64,000 bases of DNA from positions 14,252,063-14,316,062 of the forward strand of contig CM053247.1 in assembly GCA_028583405.1 (NCBI GenBank), read 5' to 3'. The notes under the pieces were generated by a model. That model was given only the letters and a program-made list of their open reading frames with translations, was not told the DNA's origin and ran no database searches. Below are positions 1 to 10,518 of the stretch, one piece after another. The translations under genes were made by a program, and so were the position numbers. The stretch comes from Pogonophryne albipinna. Lineage: Eukaryota; Chordata; Actinopteri; Perciformes; Artedidraconidae. How positions within the stretch are numbered: the first letter of the stretch is position 1; the number at the start of each line of letters is the position of its first letter.

Positions 1-253
1 CCCTTATTTCCGCCCCAGTCCTTCTTCCAGCAGTCGGTCCACCAGCGTGTCGTCCTGGAGCAGCCTCTTCACCCGTAGCCGCAGCCGCAGTCCGATACTC
101 AGCCTCAGCAGGAGCAGGAGCCGGAGCCGGAGACACAGTTACTCCTCTTACAGGAGCTACAGCCGCAGTTCATCCTGGAACTCCGTCTTTGGGAGTCGCA
201 GCCGGAGTCGGAGTCGCTGTTCGTTACCCAAACGCAACAAAACAAGGCATTAA
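1..253 (+). CDS. srrm4: C-terminal exon of an SR-repeat splicing factor, probably Srrm4 (partial)
   Basis: The frame is open from base 2 to the TAA at 251-253 and encodes about 83 residues: a Ser/Pro-rich start, then runs of alternating Arg-Ser (several RSRSRS blocks), Tyr/Ser-rich spacers, and a basic end (KRNKTRH). Such RS domains mediate contacts between nuclear splicing regulators. The exon runs off the left edge, so its acceptor is not visible. The name rests on two points: Srrm4 (nSR100, a regulator of neuronal microexons) ends in a comparable RS-rich tail, and SRRM4 lies directly upstream of HSPB8 on the same strand in human, as here. The RS composition is seen directly; the family name is inference, since many SR proteins share this composition. 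Confidence 0.72.
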   Translation, partial: PYFRPSPSSSSRSTSVSSWSSLFTRSRSRSPILSLSRSRSRSRRHSYSSYRSYSRSSSWNSVFGSRSRSRSRCSLPKRNKTRH

Positions 254-1564
254 GATTTTAAGAGCAAGTTAAGGAAGCAAAGCACCATTCTTGTTTCTAT
301 TTCAGAGAGGACACTGGGTTGGATTAACTGACTGTACTGTGCTCTGTGCTGCGCTTCAATACTTAAGTGGAAATGTCCCCACAGGGGTCCCACCACGTCT
401 TTTACTGAGGAAGGAGACTGAATGTCTTTTTGTCCGTTTAATAATAGAAACTGCACATAACACAGAAACAGTGTTTATGTATTTGGTCAACACACAATGT
501 TGTTTTTTATTTTAATGTTCAAGCACTGCATTATTCTTTAAAATATATGCTTTAAAATGTTTAATATTTATTTTTTAAAACGGGGCATATTAAGGCCAAC
601 AAGGGTTGAATTTACTTTTTAAACATTTGTTTGGTGGCACAATACTGAATGTTGTAGACTTCTGTGCAGAGAAGTGAACTTTGGAGCTGTTTGATCTGAG
701 TGTTTCAGAGGAATAGTTGTCGGAAATAAGGAAAGGTTTATTGCTCTGATCTTTGCACTTCAAAAGGTGGAGAACAAACGCGTTTCCTGTGAAAAATGAC
801 ACAACGAGGGTGGCCTGACGCCGAGCAAACTGCCTGTCAGCTCAAATGTCAAATTAATTTATCCTCTGATCAAGTGGAACACAATTGAAATGTCAGTCCA
901 TGTAATACCACAGAGAGCGATTGAAACATTGTGCTGCAACAGGAACACAGATTTATTTTGAACAATTCTTCAAGTGTCAGAGGAGGCATTTGTTTTGAAA
1001 GAATATGAATACTTTAAAGGTGAATATATTGGACTTGTTGAGAAGTTGTACCACATGTGGTTGCAACCTATTGACTATAATAATTAACTTATGATGGCAT
1101 TTATTCTCAATTTACTTGAATATTGTTTTTTTTGTTACAACACTGGAACAAAACACATAAATCAACACTGTTTTTATCTTAAGTTATATGACAAAGGAAG
1201 GTGAAGTTTTTTTTATTGTGCAGCACCACCTTTATTTATTACTTATTTCATATTTATTGGTTTGTTGTCCCTGCCAGTAGTGGCAAATCTTTCTATGCAA
1301 CACTGTCGATTTGTAGATATGACACTGCTGTAATTTATTTTTGGTTAGTTGTAAATTATTGTGGATTTTGCCACTTCACTCAAACATACACCTCACAGCA
1401 GAAGATAGTCTTGTAGAGACTGAGGAGCAGAAACTGAAATAGCAGGAAATAGTTCTAACTTTGTGTTTTAAGTTTTCATATTTAATTGCTCTCTTGCCAA
1501 AAATGTAATGAAAAGATTAATCCCACTATCATTTTAGTCTGCTGAATATGAAGCTATAGCCTGC

Positions 1565-2351
1565 AGCTGGCTAACTTAGCTTAGCATAGCATAGAGACTG
1601 CCCAAGGAAAAACAGCTAAGATAAGATCTGCCTGAGAAGCGCACTAATTTAACTGTGCATTTGACAAGGTGTGTTTATACAGGGATGCACCTTTTTTTCC
1701 TGCTAATGCTACTTTTAACAACTAATCCTTGTTGGAAAGGTCTGGAGGAAAGCTAAGCTAATTAGCTGTTAGCAGCTGGTGGGCAGCACTAATAATAATA
1801 ATGATAATAGCTTACATTTATATAATAATAATAATACATTTGATTTATATAGCACACTTTAAAAACAACGTCATCTCAAGGTGCTTCACAAAGCTGGGGA
1901 AAATAATAAAACAAATAAAATAAAAATATATCTAAGGAGCATATTGAATAAAATATGGTAATATAAAAAATAAAAATAAAAGGTTAAGAGCATAAAAGGT
2001 TTAAAATAAATAAAGTAAAGGACAGTATAGCGCCTTTCATGGGACCCAAGGTCACTGTCTGGCTTGGCTAAAAAATGGAGCTAACAGCCAAATCTACTAA
2101 GTAAAATAAAGAATGGCTGAATGTGAATTCCAATGTTATCATGATGCATTCTAAGTGATATTTTAAAATGTTTTTTTTGCGTGAAACTTGGATAATCACA
2201 GTTAAAGATTTTTCTCAAGCAATTAAAAAATAGATATTAAAGAGGGAAATACATTCTGTTTTACCTCCTAGAGTTTTTAACTTGTGACATAAGACATAAT
2301 GATGTGTCCATTGTTTCCAGTATTTATGCTAAGCTAAGCTAACTGGCGGCT
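1565..2351. repeat. MITE-like inverted-repeat element with 'agcttagcat' termini
   Basis: The left end (agctggctaacttagcttag...) and the right end (...ctaagctaagctaactggcg) are inverted copies over about 30 bp including an 'agactg/ccagta' segment, with a few mismatches. This 'gctaagctaagct' motif is familiar from dispersed teleost repeats. The interior is interrupted by the AT-rich repeat at 1786-2060. No target duplication could be fixed. Confidence 0.5.
1786..2060. repeat. Nested ATA-rich interspersed repeat
   Basis: Begins with (ATA)n, followed by 'tttgatttatatagcacact' and 'caaggtgcttcacaaagc', phrases typical of a very common fish interspersed repeat (tatatagcgc...ggtgcttcacaaag). It ends with a second copy of the 'agcgcctttcat' type phrase near 2030. 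It interrupts the inverted-repeat element around it. Confidence 0.45.
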
Positions 2352-3801
2352 CATCATCACTTGATATTTGCATTACATTTAACTCGGCAAGAAAGCAAAT
2401 TATTTTAGAAAAGTTGAAAGGTATTTCTTTGAAGTACATTTTGAAGCTGTTTTCACTGAGTTTGAATCTACAAAGGAAGTTTGAGACAGCCTTTGCATAT
2501 AATTAAGATACTCATTATTCTGGCTTATCTCAAATCCATCATCTGTCTGTGTAACTGCTCCAGGCCTCACAGACTGCTCTCTATGCACTCAATACTCCCA
2601 GCTTATTTCCCTGAATGTCAACTAAATTGGACGAATGAGGGAATTATGATGCTGGAAGACGAAGGGACGTGCCACAAAAGTCATCCATAAACCATAAAGT
2701 GATGACGACTCGTGTCAACCAGCATTGACGAAGTGCCGGTGGAAGATTTGTGCAGTCGCGTTGATAAACTACATGGGCTCCCAGGCCCCAGCGCGGCCCT
2801 CTCCCTATATCACAATGTAAAGTTTGAAATCGGTTCTCGTGCAAGATAATTTTGTATGTGATTACTGTGGTGTATATGCATCTACGTTGTATAAAGATGT
2901 TATTGTTGGTATAGATATGATGCATTGAGCAGTGGTCGAGGAACAGAAAACAATATTCCCGTCTGGCACAATCCATGGACTCTAGATGTGTCTGTGCTAA
3001 AGACCCTTCTGATCATGTCATGTTATTTAAAAAAAAATCCCAATAACAAGGTCATAGCAATAGTGATCCAGTGTTTCAGTGTTGAATTATGCATAACCCC
3101 CTTGTTTTCCATATGAAAGAGCGTATTGCAAAATGATGTTGTTCGTACTGTCGCGTTTTATCTTGTGTCAGTGGGAACTCCGCACTGTAATAACACCTGG
3201 AAATTGAATTGTCGCCAGGAAATCAACTTTCCCTTTCACTGCGTGTTTAGAATAGGCTCTATAAAATCATGTTCTGAATAAAATGTGTTATGCTCCTAAA
3301 TCACACTTATTTGCCCCATAAACACAAGCCTCCTTCACAAAGTTGACTTCTCTTAGCTGTTTTGTTTTATCCGTACTGTGACATCAGTGTGTTGACCTGA
3401 AGCTCTGTGTTATCTTCTATTAAAAAGCAAGTGACTCACCAATAGGAGGAACTCTAACTCTGTCTGAGTGACATCTGGCCAGTAACTTAATTTGGAGAAG
3501 GGGGTGGCTGCTCTCTGGTCAGCTGTTGCGCCTGCGCTGCAAGAAATATCCAAAGCAGTAAGTATTTATACCTAATCTATTACTAAATCACTTGTATTTA
3601 CCCTTACAAACAGCTGGAACAGTTAATCTAAAGTATAATATGCTTATGATTTGACCAAATCATCTTTATTTTGAATATATAAAGACTCGGCTTAACTTCT
3701 CTTCAGGATATTTTTTGCAGTGTTGCCGCTTTCCAGATCCTCCCAGCACTTTCCCGACATTTGCACTGTGTCGACTCATGGTCTGTGTGATCACCGTCCA
3801 G

Positions 3802-3808
3802 TATAAAA
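3802..3808 (+). promoter_or_regulatory. TATA-like box of hspb8
   Basis: TATAAAA lies 217 bp upstream of the hspb8 ATG in a locally GC-richer stretch, so a start site near 3830 and a 5' UTR of roughly 190 bp are plausible. An E-box (CAGCTG) lies at about 3521-3526, which would suit a muscle-expressed gene. No perfect heat-shock element (nGAAnnTTCn repeats) was found nearby. Position and motif only. Confidence 0.4.
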
Positions 3809-4024
3809 CCCACAGCCAGGAGGACTTTAGGAGAGGCAGAGCATACTTTAACAGTTTGTTGTTGAATCTGGTGACTTGTTGTGTAACGGTGATGCGCAAA
3901 ACCCAAAGAGCGATACAGTTTACCACACATTGTTGTTTTTATTAGTTTTTTATCTTAAAAGAAAAGTTTGTATTCGGTGTTTTTTGGCAGACCTTTAACT
4001 GGTTTTTAACTCGGCTGGACTAAC

Positions 4025-4433
4025 ATGGCAGAGGGAGACTTCTACACGATGGGAAACCGGCAGAGGTTTCCCAGGGATCCGTTTGGAGAGTCTCCGTTCA
4101 GGGATCAACTGGGGTCTCGGTTTATGGAGGATGACTTTGGGATGCCCGCTTTCCCCGAAGATCTGTCCATGGACTGGCCGGGCTGGGCTCGGCCGGGCCG
4201 GCTCGGAACGCGCCTCAGTTCCTCGCCCTTCAGCACCACTTTACGCACAGGTTTCCCCTCGCGCCAGTCCACGGGAGGCCCCACGCTGTACACCACCATG
4301 TACGGCGAGCCTTCCTCCCGGAGCTCCCCCACCACCACCGGGGGGGAACCCTGGAAAGTTTGCGTGAACGTCCACAGCTTCAAACCAGAGGAATTAAACG
4401 TCAAAACGAGAGACGGTTTTGTAGAAGTGTCAG
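4025..4433 (+). CDS. hspb8: Small heat shock protein B8 (HSPB8/HSP22), exon 1
   Basis: The gene is join(4025-4433, 7957-8020, 19024-19198): 648 bp, 215 residues, close to human HSPB8 (196). It is a cytosolic ATP-independent chaperone that works with Bag3 in chaperone-assisted autophagy and muscle proteostasis. Exon 1 gives the N-terminal domain, with the family signature RDPF near residue 18, acidic/Trp-rich patches (DDFGMPAFPEDL, DWPGW), then the start of the alpha-crystallin domain (GEPWKVCVNVHSFKPEEL, nearly identical to human) up to GFVEVSG. The donor CAG|GTGAGT ends the exon in phase 1. Start choice: the first ATG, opening the family-like MAEGD N-terminus. The Ser/Thr/Gly-rich stretch at residues 65-105 is longer than in human and accounts for most of the extra length. 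The gene is followed by a convergent paralogue on the other strand. Confidence 0.97.
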
Positions 4434-7400
4434 GTGAGTTGTTGCACAGGCCTGAAGTAAAGACAATTACTTGTTCAGGAGGATACGTTACTTTAAAAGC
4501 AGGTTCATTGGGGAAGAAGGCCTGTAAGGGAAGAACAATGTATTACCCTCCTATTAACTTCCCAATTTCCTCAAACATCAATTTATACTTGGAGCTCATT
4601 TAAACACAACAAATGATGTGCAAATATTCTTAAAATGTGGATTTAACTGGCAAGATACATAATCAAAATGGAAGGCATACAGTAGTGCACAAGAAAACAC
4701 AACTAATAGAATACAAACCAAAACAATTAGACAAATAGTATCATCTGCTTGTGAAAAAAAAATGCAGGGCTGTAGCTGCCATTGAGGACATTGAGGTCAT
4801 GCCCTCAGTATTGCTAATGGTATAAATTACACACCGTTTTATTAAAGGTGAATTCTGCAGTTGCTAAACTCTCAATATCTATATGACTGTAGTTTTATTA
4901 TTATCCCACAGAGTACTGGGATTTAATTTGAGGGAATTTGGCCTATCTATAAATCTATAAACCTTCCCCAGGTAATCCAGTGTTGTTCTTAGACAGCTAA
5001 GACTACCATCCTGTTAGCCATATGAACATGAAAATCACAATCAAAACACATACACAAATGTGGTTAGCTGATCAAAAAGCAGAAGTACAACCCAATCAAA
5101 AGGCAGAATTGCATCTCTCAGGATCCTCACTCTAACCTGGCTGCGCGCTTTACCTTTGAAAACAGATCTAAAGCCATACAATGAAAGCTTCGGTGGGCTC
5201 AGCTTTAATGAGTCTTGATGTGGACGAGCTGAACAGATTTTGGGGACTGGGACTCGCACGTTGGCAAGCAGATCCTCAAACTTGGACACCTGTTTCAGAT
5301 TCCTGGAGAATCACTCCCTCAGTCGCCCATGAGCTCGATTTAGATTTGAGTCAAGGCCCGTGACAACAGTCTCTGTTTACAATAAGACACGCCAAGAGAG
5401 AGAGAGAGAATGTTCTGGAAATAGGATTTTACCCAGCAGTCCTTGTTCTGCTGGTGTCATGTTCAGGCTCACTCCCACTGATTATGGGAGTAAGGGTTAG
5501 AAGTAAGGGTTTCAGAATTTGCTTCCTCATGTCGGTGATTCAAACGAGGGATGGATTCCAGGGATACCCGGGGCTGAGGAGGGCACAGAGGACAGCAGGC
5601 CCCCCAACTCTGAGTTTTTTATAAACACATTGTTGGTATGCCAGTTGGGTTATTCAATCAGCCCCAGTGACTCAACCCCGTTCTAAAAGTGTGACAGGGA
5701 GTTTGATAAAAGCGTGTCGGAGGTGTACGAGCTGTGCGAACAAATGTTGAACACGGACTCCTCCAGATGAACTAAGTGTACTCATCGGAGGCTTTTTGTC
5801 CACCCCAGTGGGTCCAAGAGCAATTGTCTGCCTGGTGACAGTCACTGGAAGTACCAGTTTAATTATAGGATTTTTAACATTATTCTTATCCTTCAGAATT
5901 TAACCTTAACAGATACAAGGAAAGTTTGAAAAAAACCTACAAATCCTGTTGTTACTACAATATTAATGTCACAAATGGTGCTTTTATGGTGCTTGTTCTT
6001 GAGCAACAGAAGCATACTGAACTACAATCTATCCAATCTGTTTAATATCCCAGCATTACTCTTAAGCCAACAGGGATTTATTGGCAGAATTAAAAAATGT
6101 ATTCCTAAATATATCTACATTATTGTATAATCACCGGACGCTATTGAATGGGTGTGTTTTTGTTAGCTTAAAATTAGCCTTTCATCTCTACATTTCGAGC
6201 ACATCCTCTTCCTGGAGTCTTTCTGGTTGCACAACCATGTTTCTACAGTAGCCCAAAATAGACAAACTGAACTTTAGAGAGGGTCTTGTTGCGTACTTAC
6301 TATACCTGAAGGTTGACGTAGCTCCTAACATGCTTGTAAATGAAGGAGGGTTGTTTTTGTTGGTTGGAAAATACAACCTCAACCTTAGATGCTACTAAAT
6401 CCCACACACTGGTCCTTTTTAAAGCAGTGTTGATTTTTTATATTTGTTTTATGGTTTTCACTGGCAAAATGTGCTCCTGGAGACATTTACTGTTGCAGAG
6501 ACAACTGCAGAGAATTGTTTTGAGTATGCCAGTTTTAAGGCAAGTAGACAACAGTGGTCTTATAAGAGTTTTTCCTCCCAAAATAATTAGCTGCCACGGG
6601 CGACAGAAAAAAGTGAGATGAGAGGGAATCAAAATAGTAAATGTTTGGACATTAAAAAGCAATATCTTTCTTTTGAAGGACACTAAAAAGTACTTGACGA
6701 TTAGTCTTTGTGGGTTCTTCACCATGGGCAACACCTTGACACATTATTATTATAAAGATATGGATAAGTGAAGCTTTAAAACAAAATAAAAACCAGCGAA
6801 GTACAATAGTGATTCTGTGGACATAGCGCTTGCTTCATGTACAAAAGGACACACAGCTTATGCAATCCTCTGTGACACAAAGTATCAGCTTCATCTGCAA
6901 ATGTGAAAACCACAGCCCTGTCCTTGACTTGACACTTGTACAGACAGAAAATAACTTTTAGTGCGTTGTACATGACGCTAAGATCTCTCCTGTCGGAACA
7001 TTCATATTCAGGAGCATTACATAGAGCATCTGGAATTTGGCATCTCTGTCGTAAGAGACTTATTAACAAGGAGAGGCAGCACCCTGTAGGATTACTATCT
7101 GACCAAACCTCCATTAATCATGAAATGGGACCAGTTTTAAGTGTTGGTGGAGTTGAAATAATCCTGCTATGACTTCACCGGTGATAGGCACAGTTTCATC
7201 TGGGGTTTCATTCCAGCCCCTCGATCTTTCCAGCACTTTCTGCAGGCGGAGACGTCACAGTGGGGGTATAGGGCAGCACATAGTCTGGCCTGGAGTGCAG
7301 ACTGTGGCTGACAGGGGGGGGGGTGCAGGCTACACTGTTGGCGGGAGCAGGGATATTTAGCAGCCCCACAGCAGCTGCTAACCAGCCCGAGAGATGGTGC

Positions 7401-7956
7401 GGCCATAAACAGAGCCAGGAAGAAAAGGGTGGAGGGAGGGGGGGATTTCCAGCCTTAGCTTGTCTCCCCAACTTCGGAAAAACATGCCCTAAGTGTCTTT
7501 CTGCAGGTGGATCATACTTGGGAGTGACTGAAAAGTTTGATTCATCATTTCAACATGTTCCCATTGCAACCCTCCCAGAGGCCCCAAAGTGAAAACACTG
7601 CTGTGGTTGAGCAACGGGAAACTTTTTGCCAAATGCAACGTGTTTTTTAATGTCAGTGTCACCATAACTTTTTGAATATAAATCCATTCTGTAGCTTTTT
7701 GCTATATTTAGAGGATTAAAGAGCCATTAAATGTACATGATGTGGTTTTGAACTGATGATAACTTGTTTAGGATCCATGAAATGTTCAAACTATTGCACA
7801 ATACTGAGCTTAATCATATCTGAGGTTATTTAAAGTTACTCTGAGCTGCAACCACAGCTTCTGATTGAGCTGCCTGCAGAAATTCTGGGAACAAAGTAAG
7901 AACAAAAACTGTCCCAGGGTCCCATCTGCTGATGTTGTTTTTTTCTTTACTAACAG
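4434..7956 (+). other. hspb8 intron 1
   Basis: A 3.5-kb intron. It contains a short (GA)n run near 5396-5409 and a poly-G run near 7313-7322. No transposon with recognisable ends and no convincing coding segment were seen. Confidence 0.7.
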
Positions 7957-8020
7957 GAAAACATGAAGAGAAGCAGGAAGAAGGAGGCATAGTGACAAAG
8001 AATTTCACAAAGAAGATACA
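7957..8020 (+). CDS. hspb8: hspb8 exon 2 (central alpha-crystallin domain)
   Basis: A 64-bp exon between acceptor ACTAACAG and donor CA|GTGAGT. Joined in phase 1 it reads [22 protein letters not shown], almost identical to the human loop and beta strand that carries the neuropathy-associated lysine (KNFTKKIQ). The exon ends in phase 2. It is too short for ordinary ORF listing but certain from conservation and phase. The Hspb1-clade paralogue downstream has an exon of the same 64-bp length. Confidence 0.97.
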
Positions 8021-8463
8021 GTGAGTATAATCTCACCACATATTCAAGATATTATATGTGTGGAAGTGTTGTTACATTTATGCCAAAACGTTTTTATGAA
8101 TGCAGTACAGTTGTGGTTTCTACCCCCGGTGGTAAAAGACAAGGGTTAATTACACTGAGCAAAGCTACCTGAATTCTGAACTAGGTATTAATGAATAATT
8201 AAAACATAAAAAAGTCAAATCTGAACCGCAGGCACATAGATGTTACGATTAGCTGACTAATCTGTCTTTTTTGTTTTAGTCCAAATAATAAGGAATAATA
8301 TTTCCTGGGTGGATTAGTCATTTGTTATACTCTTTTCATGCTGATTTGAATTTTTTCAGAGAAACATATCTAGTCCTCTCTGTCACTTTTTTCTTTCTTT
8401 CCTCCTTCTGTTCAGAACCATTGTAGTTACTTTTGTTGTGTTATGAAAAGTTATATGTATTTA
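8021..8463 (+). other. hspb8 intron 2, proximal part
   Basis: AT-rich intronic sequence with no recognisable feature. The 11-kb intron runs to 19023 and carries the elements listed at 8464-8817, 10031-13771 and 13966-16303. Confidence 0.6.
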
Positions 8464-8817
8464 GGACACGTTTACACGGAGACGAAAACGAACCGATGAC
8501 GCGGGAGTGAGCAGCAGAGGTGGGGAGAGGCGGGGCTATGGCGTCATCGTTATCAGGAAATGATCGTATAGGACGTACACACGGAGCCGTTTGGCCCCCC
8601 CCAGAGCGTTTCATCCGTAGATCTACCCAGGCGCTGGGAGTAAAGGTCCTCCATGGATCGCTACTCCGTCCTGGTGATGTTCTGTGCAGTTTTCACCACC
8701 CTCTGTAAAGCCTTTACGATTGAGGGCGGTGCAGCTGCCGTACCAGGCCGTGAAGCAGCCAGTCAGGATACTCTCTATGGTGAAACAACCAGTTTCGTCT
8801 CTGTGTAAACGTGGCCT
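8464..8817. repeat. MITE with 'cacgtttacacggagacgaa' termini
   Basis: The left end reads ggacacgtttacacggagac and the right end is its inverted counterpart (...gtctctgtgtaaacgtggcc), about 23 bp with few mismatches. The interior is GC-rich compared with the surrounding intron. Its right half (ccaggccgtgaagcagccag, gtcaggatactctc) resembles a common fish SINE/LINE phrase, so it may itself be nested. Non-coding. Confidence 0.6.
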
Positions 8818-10030
8818 TAACCTTACCACAAGAACATAAAGGAAAGGGTACTTATTATACTGCATTGTATGGTAACATTAGCGTAAATACTGATACCTTA
8901 CCGCTAGTTGATCAGAAGCTAACCTGGAACAAAGGTCAGGACTTTGTACTGTGTACTAAACTTTAAATAGAAGTGTTAATACATGGACATGCGGCGAAGC
9001 ATTTCCCCTTTCAACAACATGACAACATCGTGCTATTATCATTGCTGTTTATTAAGAACTTAAAAGTCAAATCAGTCCACAGCCCTAAAACAGCTGCTCC
9101 AAACTTAAACCAGCATTGAGTTGACAACAAACTCTCCTTGAAAAAAGAATCCTAAACTCCAAACAACACTCCCTAACTCTAGAATACTGAAACATTTACT
9201 TCGAGGAAAGGTATTGTTGATTCGAGCAGACCTGCACCAACGTCTCGCACATTGTCGACTTTTCATATTGTTAGTCATCCAAGCCAAACAGGCCATAGAA
9301 GTTTCCTCAACCTGCTGGCTCTCCGCCTGTAATTGGGCAGCAGAAGACTTCAAACAGCAGAGCTAATCGCTGGGGTGCATCGGCGTCTCGCTGGCGCGTC
9401 TCTCCGGATCTGCTCATTTCCCGTTAGCTAATTAGTAAGCGGTTGTGCTAGCCGCGCAGTGTTCATATCACAATGCTTTTAATTGGAAAGCCTTTCAGAT
9501 CAGGCCTGTGCACCTCAGCTAAGCACAACCTAAAACCAATGACTGCTGGTGGAGGTGGAGGGTGGGGGCTGGGGGCTTATATATAAATAACTGACCTCGA
9601 TACCCAAATCCTCTACGTGTATATGAAAGAGGGAGATAGCACAGGAGAGTCACAGTACAAGTTAGTATGACTGGGAATGTACTTTTAATTGAAGCACTAG
9701 CTCATTCTGTTTCTTTTGTTAGAATAATGGCAGACATTACTTGTATTCAGTGGAGTTCAAATGCAAAATTAGTTGTATAAATATAAGGAAGCATTCAAAG
9801 GAAATATTGATGTGCCTCACAATTAAACGTACTGTAAGTCAGGGCTGAAACCACCAATTATTTTTGATTAAGCAATTTTAATTGGTCTATAAAATGTCAG
9901 AAAAGTGTGTAAAGTATCAACCAGTGTTTGAAGTGTAAGATGTTGTCTTTGAATGTCTTGATTTGTCCACAACTCAAAGATATTAAGTTCATAGAGTAAC
10001 TAGCAAGTATTTACATTTCAGGAGCTGTAA
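8818..10030. other. hspb8 intron 2 segment without recognisable features
   Basis: No repeat with defined ends and no coding signal were found. A TATA-like stretch (ttatatataaataact) near 9580 has no gene attached. Confidence 0.55.
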
Positions 10031-10114
10031 TTTCGACAACACTTCGAGCAATAAAATGAATAAAATAAACGTAGATACTAACTAAGCACTTACGTATTAA
10101 CAAATCACTTATAT
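10031..10114 (+). repeat. L2-type LINE tail, left part (split by LTR element)
   Basis: Similar to the LINE tail at 51690-51780 (shared phrases ttcgac..cacttcgag, actaac, gcactt). The copy resumes at 13614 after the LTR element; joining the two flanks restores a sequence collinear with the 51-kb copy. Confidence 0.55.
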
Positions 10115-10518
10115 TGTTGCGACCTGGCTCAAAAGGCCACAACAAAAAGGAGACACAACATGTCAACGGGTAGTTAAAGGTGTTTATTTAGGACAAACAA
10201 GTCCAAAACCAGTAAAGTATGAGGTGTGGAAGTCAGTGGTATCAGTAATGTAAAGGCAGGGTGAGGATTGTATGGACATGTATGTGTGTGAGAGTGTTGA
10301 AGTGCACAAAGTAAAGCAACTGAATAAACTCCTATCATACTCAACAAAACCGGTGTGCCTGCAGGGAGAAGCAGAGAGAGCACAGAGAGGAGCAGAGAGG
10401 CATTAAATAGCTGCAGGACACCAGACCCAGGTGCCCTGAGTTACTACAATCACCAATCACCACAGCACAGACAGGACAGCCACCTCCTCTCTACTGATGA
10501 ACCCACAGGGGCATCACA
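10115..10518 (-). repeat. 3' LTR of the SCAN-gag retrotransposon
   Basis: A 404-bp terminal repeat. Relative to the right LTR it has one extra A (tccaaaacc against tccaaacc) and one substitution near its inner end (ttactacaat against ttactgcaat). The last codons and stop of the internal ORF read into this LTR. Confidence 0.95.

Larger units (their letters stand above)
254..3440. other. Downstream flank of the SR-repeat gene / intergenic, AT-rich
   Basis: No credible coding frame. The first part is probably the 3' UTR of the SR-repeat gene; I could not fix its poly(A) site (an AATAAA occurs near 3280, but so far downstream that assignment is uncertain). The stretch contains the inverted-repeat element at 1565-2351 described separately. 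The rest is unremarkable AT-rich sequence. Confidence 0.5.
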
